Assembly (NCBI GenBank): GCA_963070105.1
Contig: OY718808.1
Location: 7,799,398 to 7,863,397 of the forward strand
Length of the DNA: 64,000 nucleotides
Source: Litomosoides sigmodontis
Taxonomy: Eukaryota > Nematoda > Chromadorea > Rhabditida > Onchocercidae
Reading direction: 5' to 3'
Below are positions 27,501-40,300 of the stretch, piece by piece (the first letter of the stretch is position 1; every line of letters begins with the position of its first letter). Under the pieces are notes generated by a model. That model worked only from the letters and a program-made list of their open reading frames with translations, searched no databases and was not told the origin of the DNA. The position numbers and the translations under genes are program-made.

Positions 27501-28590
27501 AGAAAGCTTAAAACTACTCGTCTTAAAATTGCTTAAATGATTTACCTCTATTAACAAGCCGAACGGCATGTTTAAATTGTAGATAGTTCGGTAGCAATAT
27601 CAAATTTTCTCGTTCCTTAAGAAGTCGTGACAAATATTCCTCTTTTGCCTGCACAATTTAGGAAATAAAATAAACTATGATAGCTTTTTTTTCTTCATCT
27701 ACAAGTCATTTTAAGTTCAATTTTTTTTTGTTGTTGAAACATTCGTTTTGCTAAATTTTCAAATCAAAAAAAAGAGAGAGAAGAATGTGAGTTATCAAAA
27801 ATTTCTTCCGGAAATATTCAGAAGAAATTTTTTTTCGTGAAAGATTGCAATGTTTGGATTGTTAGTTGGCAAACTGGGTGCCTGGTTTAAATTAATTTTT
27901 TAGAAAATATGTTTAACTGAACTAGCTAGATCAACACTGACTACTCGAGTTAAGTGTGGAGAAGCGGAGAAGTGCGATTTTGATGGCACCTTATTGGTGG
28001 TATCAGAATCTTTTTTACTACATCGCTTCTTATCATTGCTTTCTACGCCGACAATTGCAGTTGCTAATTCTTCCGTGCTTCTTGCGTCATCACCGGTGAT
28101 TGATTCTGCTGTTTTGCTACCGCCTGAATTAACCAATTCTGCTGTTTCCCCATAACTCGAATCCTCAGAAACTGAAAACAATTCAATTTTTTCCTCAAAA
28201 GCATTTCAAATACACAAATTCTGAAGGAGCTTATTTACCTGATAATTAATATAAATATGAAAATATTTTTCTTGGATTACTATAGAAAGCTCATTAATGT
28301 TATTTCGGATAAAATTAACACTCTAAAAAAACATTCGATTTGACAAAGGTTAAAAATTAACGGTCAGCTATACTTCAAAGGCACTCAGTCTATCATTATT
28401 TTATTTAACACAAAGCAGCACCTTTTGATTCCTCGATATCCAAGCCCGCAATACCCTCGACAATGCTGCTCTTTTCCGAATCACTCTAAATATTCAATGG
28501 TCATTTTTTGAAAACTGTAAATAATGTAAAATCTTTCGGTCATTTATTACTCCTACAATATTTCGAGAAAATAATTAACAAACTGACCAT
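24500..28590 (-). CDS. STAR-family KH RNA-binding protein (Quaking/GLD-1/ASD-2-like)
   Basis: Exons: 28590-28588 (ATG only), 28485-28422, 28171-27990 (or to 27918), 27648-27546, 27419-27238, 27151-27044, 26891-26766, 26607-26511, 26309-26206, 26018-25987, 25483-25328, 25149-24913, 24671-24500. Total 521 aa (545 with the longer exon 3). Domains: acidic/Ser-rich N-terminus; QUA1 dimerisation helix ([14 protein letters not shown], residues ~84-117); KH domain ([46 protein letters not shown], ~170-256); QUA2 ([22 protein letters not shown], ~257-289); then [10 protein letters not shown], as in GLD-1-type tails. Family role: dimeric binding of ACUAAY-type elements to control splicing, translation and mRNA stability. 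The exon 6/7 junction is uncertain; my choice gives a KH loop shorter than in Quaking. Oddity: the last ~200 residues contain about ten cysteines and a poly-Thr run. Confidence 0.88.
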
Positions 28591-29209
28591 TTCTGCTTCT
28601 TCTGATTATTAGCAAGAAAACAAGCTGTGATTTGAATAGGCGACAGAGAGAGCTATGATTTAAAAACACGTAGGATAGAGCGTGACTGATGTTCTGAATA
28701 AATTTGATAACACTTTTTTTCAATGCGAAAGCGAGTTAAATTGATTCTGCCACGTCAACCTCATAAACGACTGCTTAGATCGAAGTCAGGATTAAAACTG
28801 TAGCTAGGCCAATAGCGCCCTACTAGACTTCTCGAATAACGTGCGCAATTGCAACCAGACAACCTAAACCATCTAATCCACTTGTATTTTCTGGTGATCT
28901 ATACATCGAAATATTTGTTTAACACGGAAAATTCCGCGTAACCCTTTCTCTTGTTTGCAGGATGTAATATTTATTCCTGCAAAAGTCTTTTAAAATTGAA
29001 ATCTGAGATGAATTCTGGAGATCTGCATTCTGTTGGGTGCCTAAAATCCTGCCTATTTTAAATTCCATTAACATCAATACATTTGATAAATCTTCGCCTA
29101 ATTATTTTTAGTTTTAAAAGCAATTTCGAAAATCACCACAGTTTCTCGAACATTCCCACTAATCTTCACTTTAAAAAATTTAGAATTTAAAACTTTATTT
29201 ACTACTTTG

Positions 29210-29665
29210 TCAAAAAAAAACTATCCTACAACATTGGACAGAAATATAGATGGCATATTGCCGCAGAGCATTTTCAAATTCCCTCCATAAAATCTCCGTC
29301 AAGTGCCCGACGTTGACGTAGCATGAACACGTTCTAGAATCCTCAATACTGAATCCTTCACGTCCGAACTGAAGTCTACATCCCGAGGTAAAAGTAATAG
29401 AAAGCAACCGACTGGCAAGCAAGAAACGAACAAACTGATCTGGTGAGAAACCACTCACCCTATTTATAACGTCGAAAATTATGCAAATTTTTTGCAAGTA
29501 CACATAGCTACAGGGAAACGCTGCTTTGTGCAAGTTGTTCGGATCCGAGGATGTCATTCTCCGCATGACGTCATCTTGAGGAGGATCGAACAATCTTCCA
29601 AGAAAGGGGGAATATTTTTTCGTAAAAAATGGTAATATGTGAGAAGTTTGAATTAGAATCCTCAA
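29210..29665 (-). CDS. Unrecognised open frame (about 118 codons from the first ATG)
   Basis: 456 nt open without a stop in sequence rich in stops elsewhere. It starts at TTG; the first ATG gives MRRMTSSDPNN at about 29566 and the frame runs to a TAG at 29210. The peptide is fairly ordinary in composition, with several Cys (SRTCSCYVNVGH, SVQCCRIVFF). I recognise no family, signal peptide or splice context. It overlaps the CRE palindrome. It may be a small lineage-specific gene, a relic, or a chance frame in GC-richer promoter DNA. Confidence 0.22.
   Translation of the reverse strand: MRILIQTSHILPFFTKKYSPFLGRLFDPPQDDVMRRMTSSDPNNLHKAAFPCSYVYLQKICIIFDVINRVSGFSPDQFVRFLLASRLLSITFTSGCRLQFGREGFSIEDSRTCSCYVNVGHLTEILWREFENALRQYAIYISVQCCRIVFF
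29566..29573. promoter_or_regulatory. CRE/ATF palindrome TGACGTCA
   Basis: A perfect 8-bp CREB/ATF-type site in the shared STAR/calpain upstream region. The site is seen in sequence; function is inferred. Confidence 0.35.
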
Positions 29666-30250
29666 AGAGTTTGACTGTGCGAAAAGGGATGAAGATTTTT
29701 TTTAATATTCAAATTTCTCATATATCATTATGCTGAATCATTTTGACTTCGTTGTATTTTTAATTTTCATTTATCTTTGTGCTTATGAAGAAGCGATGCA
29801 CTTTTAAACGTGAAAATTTTGAACATCATCCAATAGCTCTAGGAGTTTCCCTCTTCCCATCAGCACTGCCAGTTGAGCTATTCGGCATTCATCCGCCCAA
29901 TCCTAAATGAAACGTCTGACTGATACAAACTTGTGGCGGAATGCGTCCTCTCCGTTGACGTGGTTCGAATAATTCGCAACGTTCGGCGGAACATTGAATG
30001 TGTGGGGCCGTTCCGTTAGTTCGGGAGTTTTGCGTTTCATTTTCCTGGTAGAGCACCAAGTAGCAATGATTGTTATGCTTCTCATTAATGTAATTTTGCT
30101 ACTGTTTGTTCTATTTCATTAAAATGATTGGTTCGAAAAGAGTAATAGCGTAAAGGAGAAGGAGGCAATTTCTTAGAAAAAAAAAATCGTTTCAGGTAGA
30201 ATACTGAATGACGAGAGTATATGTATATATATATATTAGAATACTCTATT

Positions 30251-30258
30251 AGAAAAAA
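30251..30258 (+). other. Possible splice-leader or intron acceptor just before the calpain ATG
   Basis: ACTCTATTAG is followed by six A's and the ATG at 30259. This placement fits trans-splicing of a leader. A cis acceptor for an unseen upstream exon is equally possible. Confidence 0.3.
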
Positions 30259-33200
30259 ATGTATGGTGCATGGTCATGTAAATATTGCACTCTCTTGAAC
30301 GACAATACGTCTGTCTTTTGTGCTTCCTGTGGATCGCAGAATCCGGCTTCATCGAGCAGTTCTTTTTTACGTCCTAAACGTGCACAGTATTTTAAATGGC
30401 CAAGTGAGTTCTCCTATCCATTATTTTAGATGAGGGAGCAAAGGTACTCACCTTAAAATTTAAGGATCATAAAGTTCTCTGTTTATTTTGAAATTTTGAG
30501 CAAAAACTCACATTGCCACATTTAAATAATTGCGATTGATTTGAGACAATGATTTTAGAAATCACATTAAGCGGCGCTTTGAATGCAATTGACTCAGCTT
30601 TAACTGATATCCAAGCACTGCCTGCTGTTTTTGGCTTATCGCGACTTCCGTCATTTCCTCCTCCATCACCAATAAAGGTAGGACACAAAAATTTTGAAAG
30701 TTTTTGAATAGTTTGAAGAGAAATAACTGTGTGCAAAAACATCACTAAGACCCACATACTAAGAATTGGGATGACGATGCATTACAAAGCGTTCATCAGC
30801 CTCAATAAATTCGTTCTATTGGTGTTGTTCAGATGCAGCCACCGATGGTACCATGCCAGGTCATTTCAACATCATCATTTCAACTGTTGCAAAACGATGA
30901 AAAAGAAGCTGCATCCGAGTTTGATCGGATTGTTGCATTTTGCAAGTAATTTCGTTTTATTATGTTTTTCGTTTCCAATTTCTCTGAAGATTTGCCATTA
31001 CGGTAACTTGTGTTAAAAACAGATCATTTCATAAATTTAGTGTTTTCTTCGCCGATAAAGTTGATGTCTTTCTTCGAACTAACAACAGTGTTTTTGGATG
31101 CTTTATAGAGAAAATAACATGCCGTTTATTGATGACAGTTTTCCTCATTCGAAAAAATCCATTGGTAATTTCATTATTGATGGAAGATTAGATGGTAGGA
31201 AGTTAAATGTGAACGAGTTCATCTGGCTTAGACCACAGGATATATATACGAAGGATGGCAAACGTTATAGGTGGACCATATTTTTGGATCCCAAGCCATC
31301 GGATATCGAGCAAGGTTTCTTTTTTTCTAATTTCCTCGCATGCGCGTTCCTAACGTTTTATATTTTTATGTATCAGTTTGTATTTTAGTAGGATATTCTC
31401 ACATATCGTACCAACTAATGATGATAACGTTCATTTTGCGTTCGTTTAGAATTTCAAAATTTAATTTGTTGAAGCTTTTTGGCATGACATATCTGTTCTA
31501 TTGATTTTATTGGTAAGTATTTGATATACTTATTTTCCTTGCAGGTTGCTTGGGTAATTGCTGGTTTTTGTCGGCTTTAGCAGTTATTGCTGAAAGACCC
31601 GATATTTTGGATCAAATTTTTCTAACAAAAGTTTATAATCCGTGGGGAGTTTATCAGATACGGTAAATCATCTTCCCTTTTTTGTTTACATGCTTTACTG
31701 CTTGTAGCACTTTCTTTTTTTCCATAAGTGCTCAGCATTTTTTCAAAATTTAAGAACTAAGTTCTAAATATTAAATCTCAGTTTGTGTGTTGATGGTCAC
31801 TGGCAGGTAGTCCTTGTTGATGATTTTCTTCCGTGCTATTCCCAAACTCATGGACTTGCTTTTGCTGTTGGACGACGCAATCAGGTTTTTTCTGGATTAG
31901 ATTTTTTATTTTCATCTATCTTAAAGAAATTAAGGTGGTTTGAAAATTAAATAGTAAACTGGGAAAGGCGTCCGGCACTGAAATGATAGGCCAATCTTGA
32001 ATAACTTGATTTGATGCGAATTTGAATTACAGTTGGGAAACATGTTTGCGCTCCTATTTTCAGCTTTGGGTGCCCTTAATTGAGAAAGCACTCGCAAAAG
32101 TACTTGGTTGTTATGCAAAATTACCTGCTGGGCGTACGCTTGAGGGTCTCGCAATACTTACTGGTGCACCATGTACATTTCTCGATCTTGAAAGTTGTAC
32201 AGATCACGATCTTACCTGGGTCCGTCTTCTTAGCATGAGGTATTTGCTATTTTCTTCAGTTAATAGGTCGAGTGCTCCGGTTTTGATACATAAAAATAGC
32301 AGATTAATGTGTATTTGCTAAATAATGTGTATTTTCTAAATAATGAGGGTGCAGCAAATTTGTCGGCCAGCATTTTGAGTTTGGTTCATGCAAAAACAGT
32401 GCGTTGTTAAGTATCCTGAGATTTACGTAGATCAACTGCTGAAAAAGAGAGACAAGGTGGTGGAAGAATATTTATGTTTTCATTTAGAAATTCTACCTTT
32501 TTTTAGAACATTAGCAAAGCTAACATTTTCAGGGAAGCAGGTTTCATTATGGGTTGCAGTTGTGGTAGTGGAAGACGTTATGTGGATGAAGTTGAGTTTA
32601 GACGCGTAGGTTTGCAAGTACGGCATGCATATTCTTTGCTAGATGTCAAAGAATATAATAATCAAAGGCACGCACTTTATGTTTTCTTTTTCGGAAGTTA
32701 GAATTTAATCCCAATTAGTTTCATAAATATGCTACTCAAAATTTCATGGGGAATAAATTTTTTTATATCTTAGAGTTGTTCGCCTGAGAAATCCTTGGGG
32801 TACGTTTACATGGAATGGGCCTTGGTGTGATACATGGGCAGGTTGGGATGAATCAAGTCGTCGGGTTTTGTTACCTGATGGTCCTGAAGAAGGAGCGTTC
32901 TGGATGCCTTTCTTGGATTTTATGCAACGATTTGATTCTGTTAGTGTTTAAAGGCAATGCTTAACTTGAAAACAAAGTCGGTGCAAATGTTTTTCTTTCT
33001 TGACTGGCATCATTATCATTTGGAAACAAATCAATATATTTCAAATACTGTATTACCTACACAAAGCGAAACACCATTTTAGGTTGAGGTAGCCAAAGTG
33101 CGGTCAGCAGAAGGTTGGAAAGAACTTCGGGTTGATTGTTCGATACCTCAATTCTGGGGTAAAGAAAACATTTTGTAAGTAATTTAGCTCTTAGGATTTT

Positions 33201-35083
33201 TCTTAACCTTTGGAATTTTTTTTGTTTTTTTGCCTGCATTTCCTGAAATCACCACTCGAACTGAATTAGTACTTAGTGGAATTCTTCCTTTTTAAACTAC
33301 TACAAAGCTATGCTTTTTCACTTTCTAATAAGCGTTTAATTTTTTAGAGGTTTTCAACTTCAAATCGAGGAACCTACGGAATTAGCTATTACTGTCTATC
33401 AGAAAGGATCTCGTGATCGGTGTGACGGTGATATAATGGTGTTACTTCATAAAAATGGTCCCTGCAATGCACGAATAGGTGAACTTGTTGTAAGGTAAAA
33501 TTTGCAGGATGTTTCCTTTTGGTAGCAAGAAACTGTCGTAGTTTATTCATGTGACTTTTTAAGCAACCTTTTAAGTTTTTCAATACATTGCACTGAGTCA
33601 CTGCCTACCAGACACAAACCAATTAATTTATTTTGAATGCAACATATTTAGGATATAGTGAGCAGTTGAAGGTGTTTTAGTTGCACTTGTTGTGATTTCG
33701 TTTTTTCTAATTTTAAAAACATGTGCAAAACTTCATGATGTTGCCTTTTTAGATCATTTCGCCGCAGTGTAGCATTTGCAAGTACTAAGGACGTGTTTTT
33801 AAATGGTCCAGCTTTGTACACTATACTTGCCATATCCTTTAGTAACATGTCAGATCCAATTTCAATTGAAACCGTTGTTGCTATTCATAGGTATTTTTAA
33901 AAGAATTCAGAAGTTTTAAACAAATTCGTAGTTAGATTTCGGTGGCTGTTGGAAGATTTGAAAAGTTGATCGCATAGTGCTACAGTTAAGTTGAAATTAT
34001 GTAATGTATACTTGAATAATCTTTCACGTGTATAAAAAGTGTGTAATCTTTCACGAATATGTTTTCAGTGCAAAAATGGTAATGATGGAAGCTTACAGTT
34101 TTTCAGCATCAGTTATTGCACATTCGATGATGGAAATGTGTTTAAAAGAGGGCCAAAATGCACCGGTGAGTTACGTAGAATGCTCTTTTTGAGCAGAATT
34201 TTATGTGATTTTAATTTAATTTTATTTTTATGTATGTTTATTTTGTTTTCCAATTTATAAATTATTAACGAGGTGCCTTAAAAATTTTTGCTCATTTACA
34301 GCTAAATAAAAACTTATGTAATTTGAGCTTGAATAATTTTGTTTTCCATTTATGTTTATGTGGAAAATTATAGTAAATTTTGCTCCCACAAGATTTCGCT
34401 ACTGAATTTTTCATCGCAGCAGCTTACTTAGATATTGCTGCATGTAAAGGTTTTTTAATGAAAAGTTTTCAGTCCTTAGATGGTACAGTTATTCGTTATG
34501 TGTCAAAGGATTTTGGTGGACATATACTGATGGTCGAAAATCATCACCATCGACACTTTCTACATGTAACACCTAGCTTTTGTTGACATTATAATTCGGA
34601 ATTTTGATTCAAAGTGTGTCTTTAACTAAGTACATGTAATTCACTTATTTCGAATGCCATATTTTCAGGTTTATTGCGATTGTTCCCAGTCAACCAATGT
34701 ACTTTCAACGCGTGAGAGTCTTACTTCATTGGATGTAATACCACCAATGCATCGTCAGGTTCAATTTTTCATAATTCTTTCATTTTTCGTTAATTTTTGG
34801 TTTTTGAAACTTTAGGCTTGAAGTGTACATTTCTTTTAAAGACACAAAAATAGGAAAAATTGAAAAAATGTTTTAGATTTTGATGCTGCTCACACATTTT
34901 GAAACGACCCAAATGTATACTATTCATCATAGTTTGAAGCAACGTCTTGCATTGTCACGTGGTTTACAAGAGTGGATATCACTTGCTCCTAGTGAGCTCC
35001 GTTTACCCTTATCTACGGAGCATGTTCCGGTTATTCAAAATCCCTGTATGAATTCACTTCATAAACCTCGCAAAATCGGGTGA
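30259..35083 (+). CDS. SOL/CAPN15-type calpain cysteine protease with one RanBP2 zinc finger
   Basis: Sixteen exons: 30259-30403, 30559-30677, 30833-30945, 31109-31314, 31545-31662, 31782-31884, 32064-32239, 32533-32667, 32774-32939, 33083-33174, 33348-33494, 33753-33890, 34069-34165, 34473-34565, 34669-34758, 34877-35083. They sum to 2145 nt, 714 aa. Residues 4-30 form a RanBP2-type zinc finger ([20 protein letters not shown]). The calpain core has the full triad: Cys200 ([18 protein letters not shown]), His358 (RHAYSLLDV) and Asn378 (RLRNPWG). The C-terminal SOL homology region ([24 protein letters not shown]) identifies the small-optic-lobes/calpain-15 branch. Vertebrate CAPN15 has about five zinc fingers, so this N-terminus is short or upstream exons are missing. 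Intron 8 starts with GC (32668), which is required for phase and keeps the family's exact length. The role is an intracellular, probably calcium-responsive protease. Confidence 0.93.
32668..32773 (+). other. GC-AG intron in the calpain gene
   Basis: The upstream exon ends ...AATCAAAG and the intron begins GCACGC; it ends TATATCTTAG. No GT donor of the right phase exists nearby. Joining at GC gives [13 protein letters not shown] with the spacing seen in CAPN15 relatives. Confidence 0.75.
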
Positions 35084-36200
35084 ATTTTCTGCTTTACTTC
35101 TTACCAAAAATTCGAACTTTAGATTTAATACATTTTTATCTATTCTACTAGGAAACTTCCATTCTCTTTGAGTTAGTAACGTGTTTGTACGTCTAGTTTA
35201 GCTTTTTTCTGCTTTTTTTTTCAGTTATAAAGGTTTCAATTATTCCTTTTTCATTATCATCTTGTTACTGGAGTCGGATCGGAATGTATTGTTGTACTTC
35301 GTTAAATACATGAATTAAGGAAATGCAGAGATATTTTGTGATATATGACCTTAGAAGAAACCGAAACAATTTTACAAAACAATTCTTGCAATTTAAAAAA
35401 TAATGCTTACTGAAATGTTACCCTCAAATGATTTATGGCCTAAAATGAAATCAGTTTAATCATTGAGTTCCTCATCTTTCTACTTTTGTATACCATGCTT
35501 AATGGTTAGATCAGTGTAAATCAATTCTCATTTAGCATCAGAACTAATATCCAATCTTGTGTTATAATCGGGCTTCTTATACAGCTCTTTCTTTAAATAT
35601 CTACCCTTAAAATTTGCTAGATTTTAACGCAAATTGTAAAATAGCTCTTCACATTTACATAGATATTTCTGTGTCTAATGGAATTATATCATAATGTGCC
35701 CTTGTAAATCGCTCTTTATAAGGAGTGTTGCACACCTATAAATACTTGCACTCACGCTTTTTCTGTTTACGCCATCACCAAATATCCTGCTGATACCGGT
35801 ACTGCAATTGTTCTCATAGATTTCCTGGCTAAAAGCTTTGCAAAATTTATCTGTGAATGACATATTAATTGATCTGCTAAATTTTCATGACGGATTGCTC
35901 ATTCAAAGAATTGTTTTTTTAATGTAAAGAAGAATTAATTTTTGTGTGCTTCATGGAGTTGCATTGTTCACGACAACATTCATTGGAAAAATTGATTGTT
36001 TGGAACGTTTTTAACAATGGGGAATTCAAAAACAAAACATTCCAAGATGTGGATAATTAATAATTAGCAGCTGATTTCGGAATATTCGTTTGTATAGCAA
36101 AGTCACTGCTTTCAAATTATTCACAAAATTGCTTTGTTTTACCACTTTATCAGACATATTCTTACAGTCATAGAAAGAGCGTATTTTGGTGTCACTGCAA

Positions 36201-36250
36201 TTATGACAACTTTTATGACAACTTTTATGACAACTTATTATGACAACTTG
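36201..36250. repeat. Tandem TTATGACAACTT repeat, four copies
   Basis: TATGACAACTT occurs four times with 1-3 bp spacing differences. Confidence 0.9.
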
Positions 36251-37249
36251 TTATATGACCTCGAAGTTTACTTGAATATTTTAAAACTTTGATTCATATA
36301 TTGATCTATAGATTTTAATAAATAATTTCTGTCAGAATAAAAATATGATCGCTTTAGCTGTAAGTCATATACTGACAATCATAAAAGTTAAGGAAATTCT
36401 GAATTCATGGGAGGGTTTTACATCTTGCTTAATTAGAGTTATGGTTGAAGTAGGTAGGGACTAGTACGCAACTTGGATTGCAAAAAATGCCTGTGTGTCT
36501 TTGCTTTAGTATTAATCCCTATGTCTTTTTATTAAATCATTGTTGCAAAAAACAATGCCTTATGTATTTAACGCTGGAACATCTCGTTTTACTGTCGTAT
36601 TCAAAAATGCTCATAATTGAAACGATTGCATGATACACACTATGAATGAATGCTCGGAATGGCAACGTACGATGTTCCAACGATTTTAAGTAACATTTTA
36701 TTTTTAAATGTTAAAATTTGTTTTTCATTCATTTTGTTTTTATTAACATTTTATTCATTTTACCATTCTCATTTTATTTTGCTACGTATTTTGAATATCT
36801 AGCCTCCATAACTCTTTAATACGTAAGCTGGAATAACATTTTTTAACGTTTTACTTTTAGAAATTTGGCCTTAAATGTTAATCTCAATTTGAATATTTGA
36901 TTCCTATATAACGTTTTGTTCAAATGAAAAGTAGTAATGATGCACGATTTAGTCGGAGCGATCGACAGGTAAAATTAAAATGTTTTATGTGACGCATATT
37001 CTTAACAGGCTTTAAAAATAAAAACAAAAGGCACATTTGACTTCACAACATCTTATGGTATTTCATTAACCTGACGTATTCAGAAAATGTAGCCCACAAT
37101 GGATTTCAAAAAAACTTGAAGAAAGAATTAGAACTAATCAGAGCAAAAGTGTTTAAAATATTAAACGCTGAATAAAGTGATATATTTTGAAACACTGCAG
37201 AAGCTTCCATATTCAAAACCAGATTACTTTACAATTAACAATCAAGACA

Positions 37250-37255
37250 TTTATT
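37250..37255 (-). promoter_or_regulatory. Poly(A) signal candidate for CoREST gene
   Basis: AATAAA on the minus strand about 100 bp after the TAG stop. Confidence 0.45.
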
Positions 37256-37355
37256 ACGAGACAGAATTCCTAATATTTTGAAAGTTCGTAATTTAAAGAC
37301 ACTGCAATTAAAAAATCAACTACTTTCATCTTTCGGCTAAAGAAATATACAATTT

Positions 37356-40300
37356 CTAGTCGATATCAATAATTTCTTTTGGCTCATCAACTTCCGTCTT
37401 TCGTTCAAATTCATAAGTGTCCGCTAACTTTCGATAATAATCATTCGTTTTGCTGACCATCTGAAATTGAAAATGTCAAAAATATCAAAAGCTCATACCG
37501 CAGGCTATGAATATAGATTTTGTCATCACAGACAGCCAAATTGAAAAATTAGTGTTAATAACAGTATTACCACACAGACACTTCAATAATTGAAATATTT
37601 TGGATTAATATAGAAGATGACAAAAAGTCGTGCTGTTTGCAGTGCCCAATCGGTTCTTATGATTTCTTTAGTGCTCCTTTTTCTCATATCGTGTTATATA
37701 GTTGACTTTCTACATGTTAAAAAGTTTCTAAATCTAGCCAAATTTAAGCCTTAAACTCTACTTAAAAATACTTAACAGATACAGTAGTTTTTTCTAAAGG
37801 CAAATATCAGCAAAATACTGCAAAAATATAACTGTATGATAAGAAATATCAAGACTCACATCGTCAATTTCTTCTCGCATTTCGTAGTAAAAAGCTTTCA
37901 CCATATCTGGAGTCTTACTTTCCAGCACTTCCGCAACAGCATCAAAGTCCTTTCCATATCGTTGAAATGCTAAGGGAAAAGAAGGAATAACTCAAAAATT
38001 CAATAAACTTATAAAATTCAAAGTCGACTTTGCACATCAAAAAATATTATAAGTTATTAGACAGCCTTGTTTTATGAATTTAGAATACCTACCAAACAAC
38101 GCTTGCCATTTCTCTTTGTAGGACCATGATGGAGAACGCCGAGGACGACTAGAAGCTGCAGACGATGGAAGTCGACTAATTCGATAACGCTCAAGATCTG
38201 AAATATTATTGGTTCGACTAAATTCTTTCAATCCCCACTTTTAGATAAATTAATTAATCACTTTAGCTTTTTACCCTATCATACAACCCACAAGTTATTT
38301 TCCTTAACATACAATTTATAACAAAATTTAAATGTCTGTAAAACTACCTTCACTTAAATCTTTTTCAAACTGCATTCGTAAAGTATGCTCCAGTCGTACG
38401 CAGTTTCCCCTTGCAAGCATTTCTTCTCGTTCCTGTTGTCTAAAGCGCAAAAGATTAATTTAAAAAAGTTAAAGTAGCTGGAATAGCCTATTCACTCAGA
38501 CAAATGCATCTTGTAATGTTAGAACCCTTAAACGTCAATCCATTTTCCCTCACCCCCACGATGCAAACTCCTCCCTACTCCAGCCAATAAATGGGATATT
38601 CATGACTGCAGACAGAAAAATTCGAAAATGAAAATCTAGTCTGAAATACACTAAAATTTAATGACAAAATTTAGAAAGTATTAAACAACTTCGAAGTGAT
38701 ATAAGAAGTCCTTAAATATCCCAGCATAGAAAGCACACTTTAAGATCCGAACATATCGCATTTCTGGTGGTCGAACAATGCTAACAATCTGCAAATCATC
38801 ATCATCTTCCACTTCATTAACATTTTTCATTGATAATGACGACTGTGCAGCATCTTCTTCCTCAGTTGCAAATTCCACAAATCGTTCCACCACTTCCGCT
38901 ATACCTTCAATAGCACTGTTTCAATCAGCGTTTTATCTAACCAGCAGGAAAAATTTTTCAACTCGTCCAAATTTTGAAATTTTAAAGTGCTCCCAAACTA
39001 TCACCTTTAGGGCATTTTATAGTTGCGATCGCGTTACCATCAAAACTAAACGGATTTAGGCACAGTCTGTGACGGTGGTAATTTCTGCAAGATTAAGTGA
39101 TTTAAATAAATTTTACAAAGATAGAGAACTAAATATTTCAAACTACATAAAATCTTCGCAAATGACAAATATAAGAAAGAGATCAAAAGCAGCTATCAGT
39201 GCACGCCAACTTCTAAGCAACAAAGGTTTTCAGAAAACTTAGATTTGGATACCTAAAATGAATAAAACAAGCGTTGCAAAGTTTCAAATCACCCATCCGA
39301 TGCAAATTTACAGTTTCTTTACAGTTGTAACATCGGTTGCTTTGCTTTTCTGTAGCGTTCAGGTCACCATCTTCAGAACTACTACAAAAAATGCTTGCAA
39401 AATTAAATGTTATTTTTTTCAGACTTATTGTTTGCTTACCCTAAATTGCACCCTTAATTTATATCACGGAATAGGAGGCAAAATAACTTCAAATGATTTC
39501 TGAAAAGAAAGTTTCGAGTAGTCTTTTTTAACTTTTATGTCTACTGGACTACAATTTACCATATAAATTGCTACTCGCTAATGGTACCACTATTTCGCAG
39601 TTTAGTGATCAAATAAGATGATCGTAGCAAAAAGCTACCTAGATTCGGGATTACATTCTTCCAAGAAAGTATCAATGATGCTTCGAAAATTTAGTTTTTT
39701 CTTGTTGTCGTAATAGAAATTGATAATTTCCTTTATTGATTTATGCGGCAACTGAAATTTATTTGCAAAATTACGAGCTCCTAATCATAAATTTTCTTAG
39801 TTATTAAAATTTGAATTTAATTGCTTCAAAATCTGAATATTTGCAACATGTCAAGTGACCTATAACATAGAATACAATTTGGATCTTTTTTTTTCTCCAA
39901 GAATGCTTTAAAAAGTTATTCTAAATTAGATTCACACTAAATTCTAAGTTCTTACGACTGTACTCGACTTTAGGAAGATCCTAAAATGTAATTTAGAAAA
40001 ACGAACCAACTGTCTGATTTTATTAAAATGCTTGCCATATGTCTGCAGTGCTTGCTTAAAAATAGTTATATCTTCTTCACTCCACGGTTCTTTTTTGATT
40101 CGTCGTTTAGCAAGTTGATGTTTGGCTTCTTCTATATTGTAGTCTGATGATTGCAAGATAAACATTGCCTAAAGTTTTAAAAGAAAGTGAATAAAGTTCA
40201 TGGCGACAAAAGGAAGCAGAAAAACAAAAACATATGTATTTTCAGTCCTTAATCGACATGACGGAGAAGTTTGTTTAGTGCAATACGTGTTTCGCTGACA

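Larger units (their letters stand above)
28591..30258. promoter_or_regulatory. Divergent intergenic region between STAR gene and calpain gene
   Basis: Both flanking genes are read outward, so this 1.7-kb segment should hold both promoters. It is less AT-rich around 29.2-29.6 kb, carries a perfect CRE palindrome (TGACGTCA, 29566-29573) and several ACGT-core motifs (about 29303, 29953). It also contains an unexplained minus-strand open frame. Confidence 0.4.
35084..37355. other. Convergent intergenic region, calpain 3' / CoREST 3'
   Basis: No gene seen. It includes a short tandem array of TTATGACAACTT units (36201-36250) and probably both 3' UTRs. Confidence 0.55.

Noticed and set aside
34039..34260. 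Longer alternative frame over calpain exon 13
   Set aside because: The shorter exon in the other frame keeps phase with both neighbours and matches the SOL-type pattern ([16 protein letters not shown]).
34380..34472. Upstream extension of calpain exon 14 as an open frame
   Set aside because: The in-phase acceptor is the TTTTCAG at 34472; earlier AGs give the wrong phase or a stop.
38778..39059. Plus-strand Ser-rich ORF
   Set aside because: Complement of CoREST linker exons.
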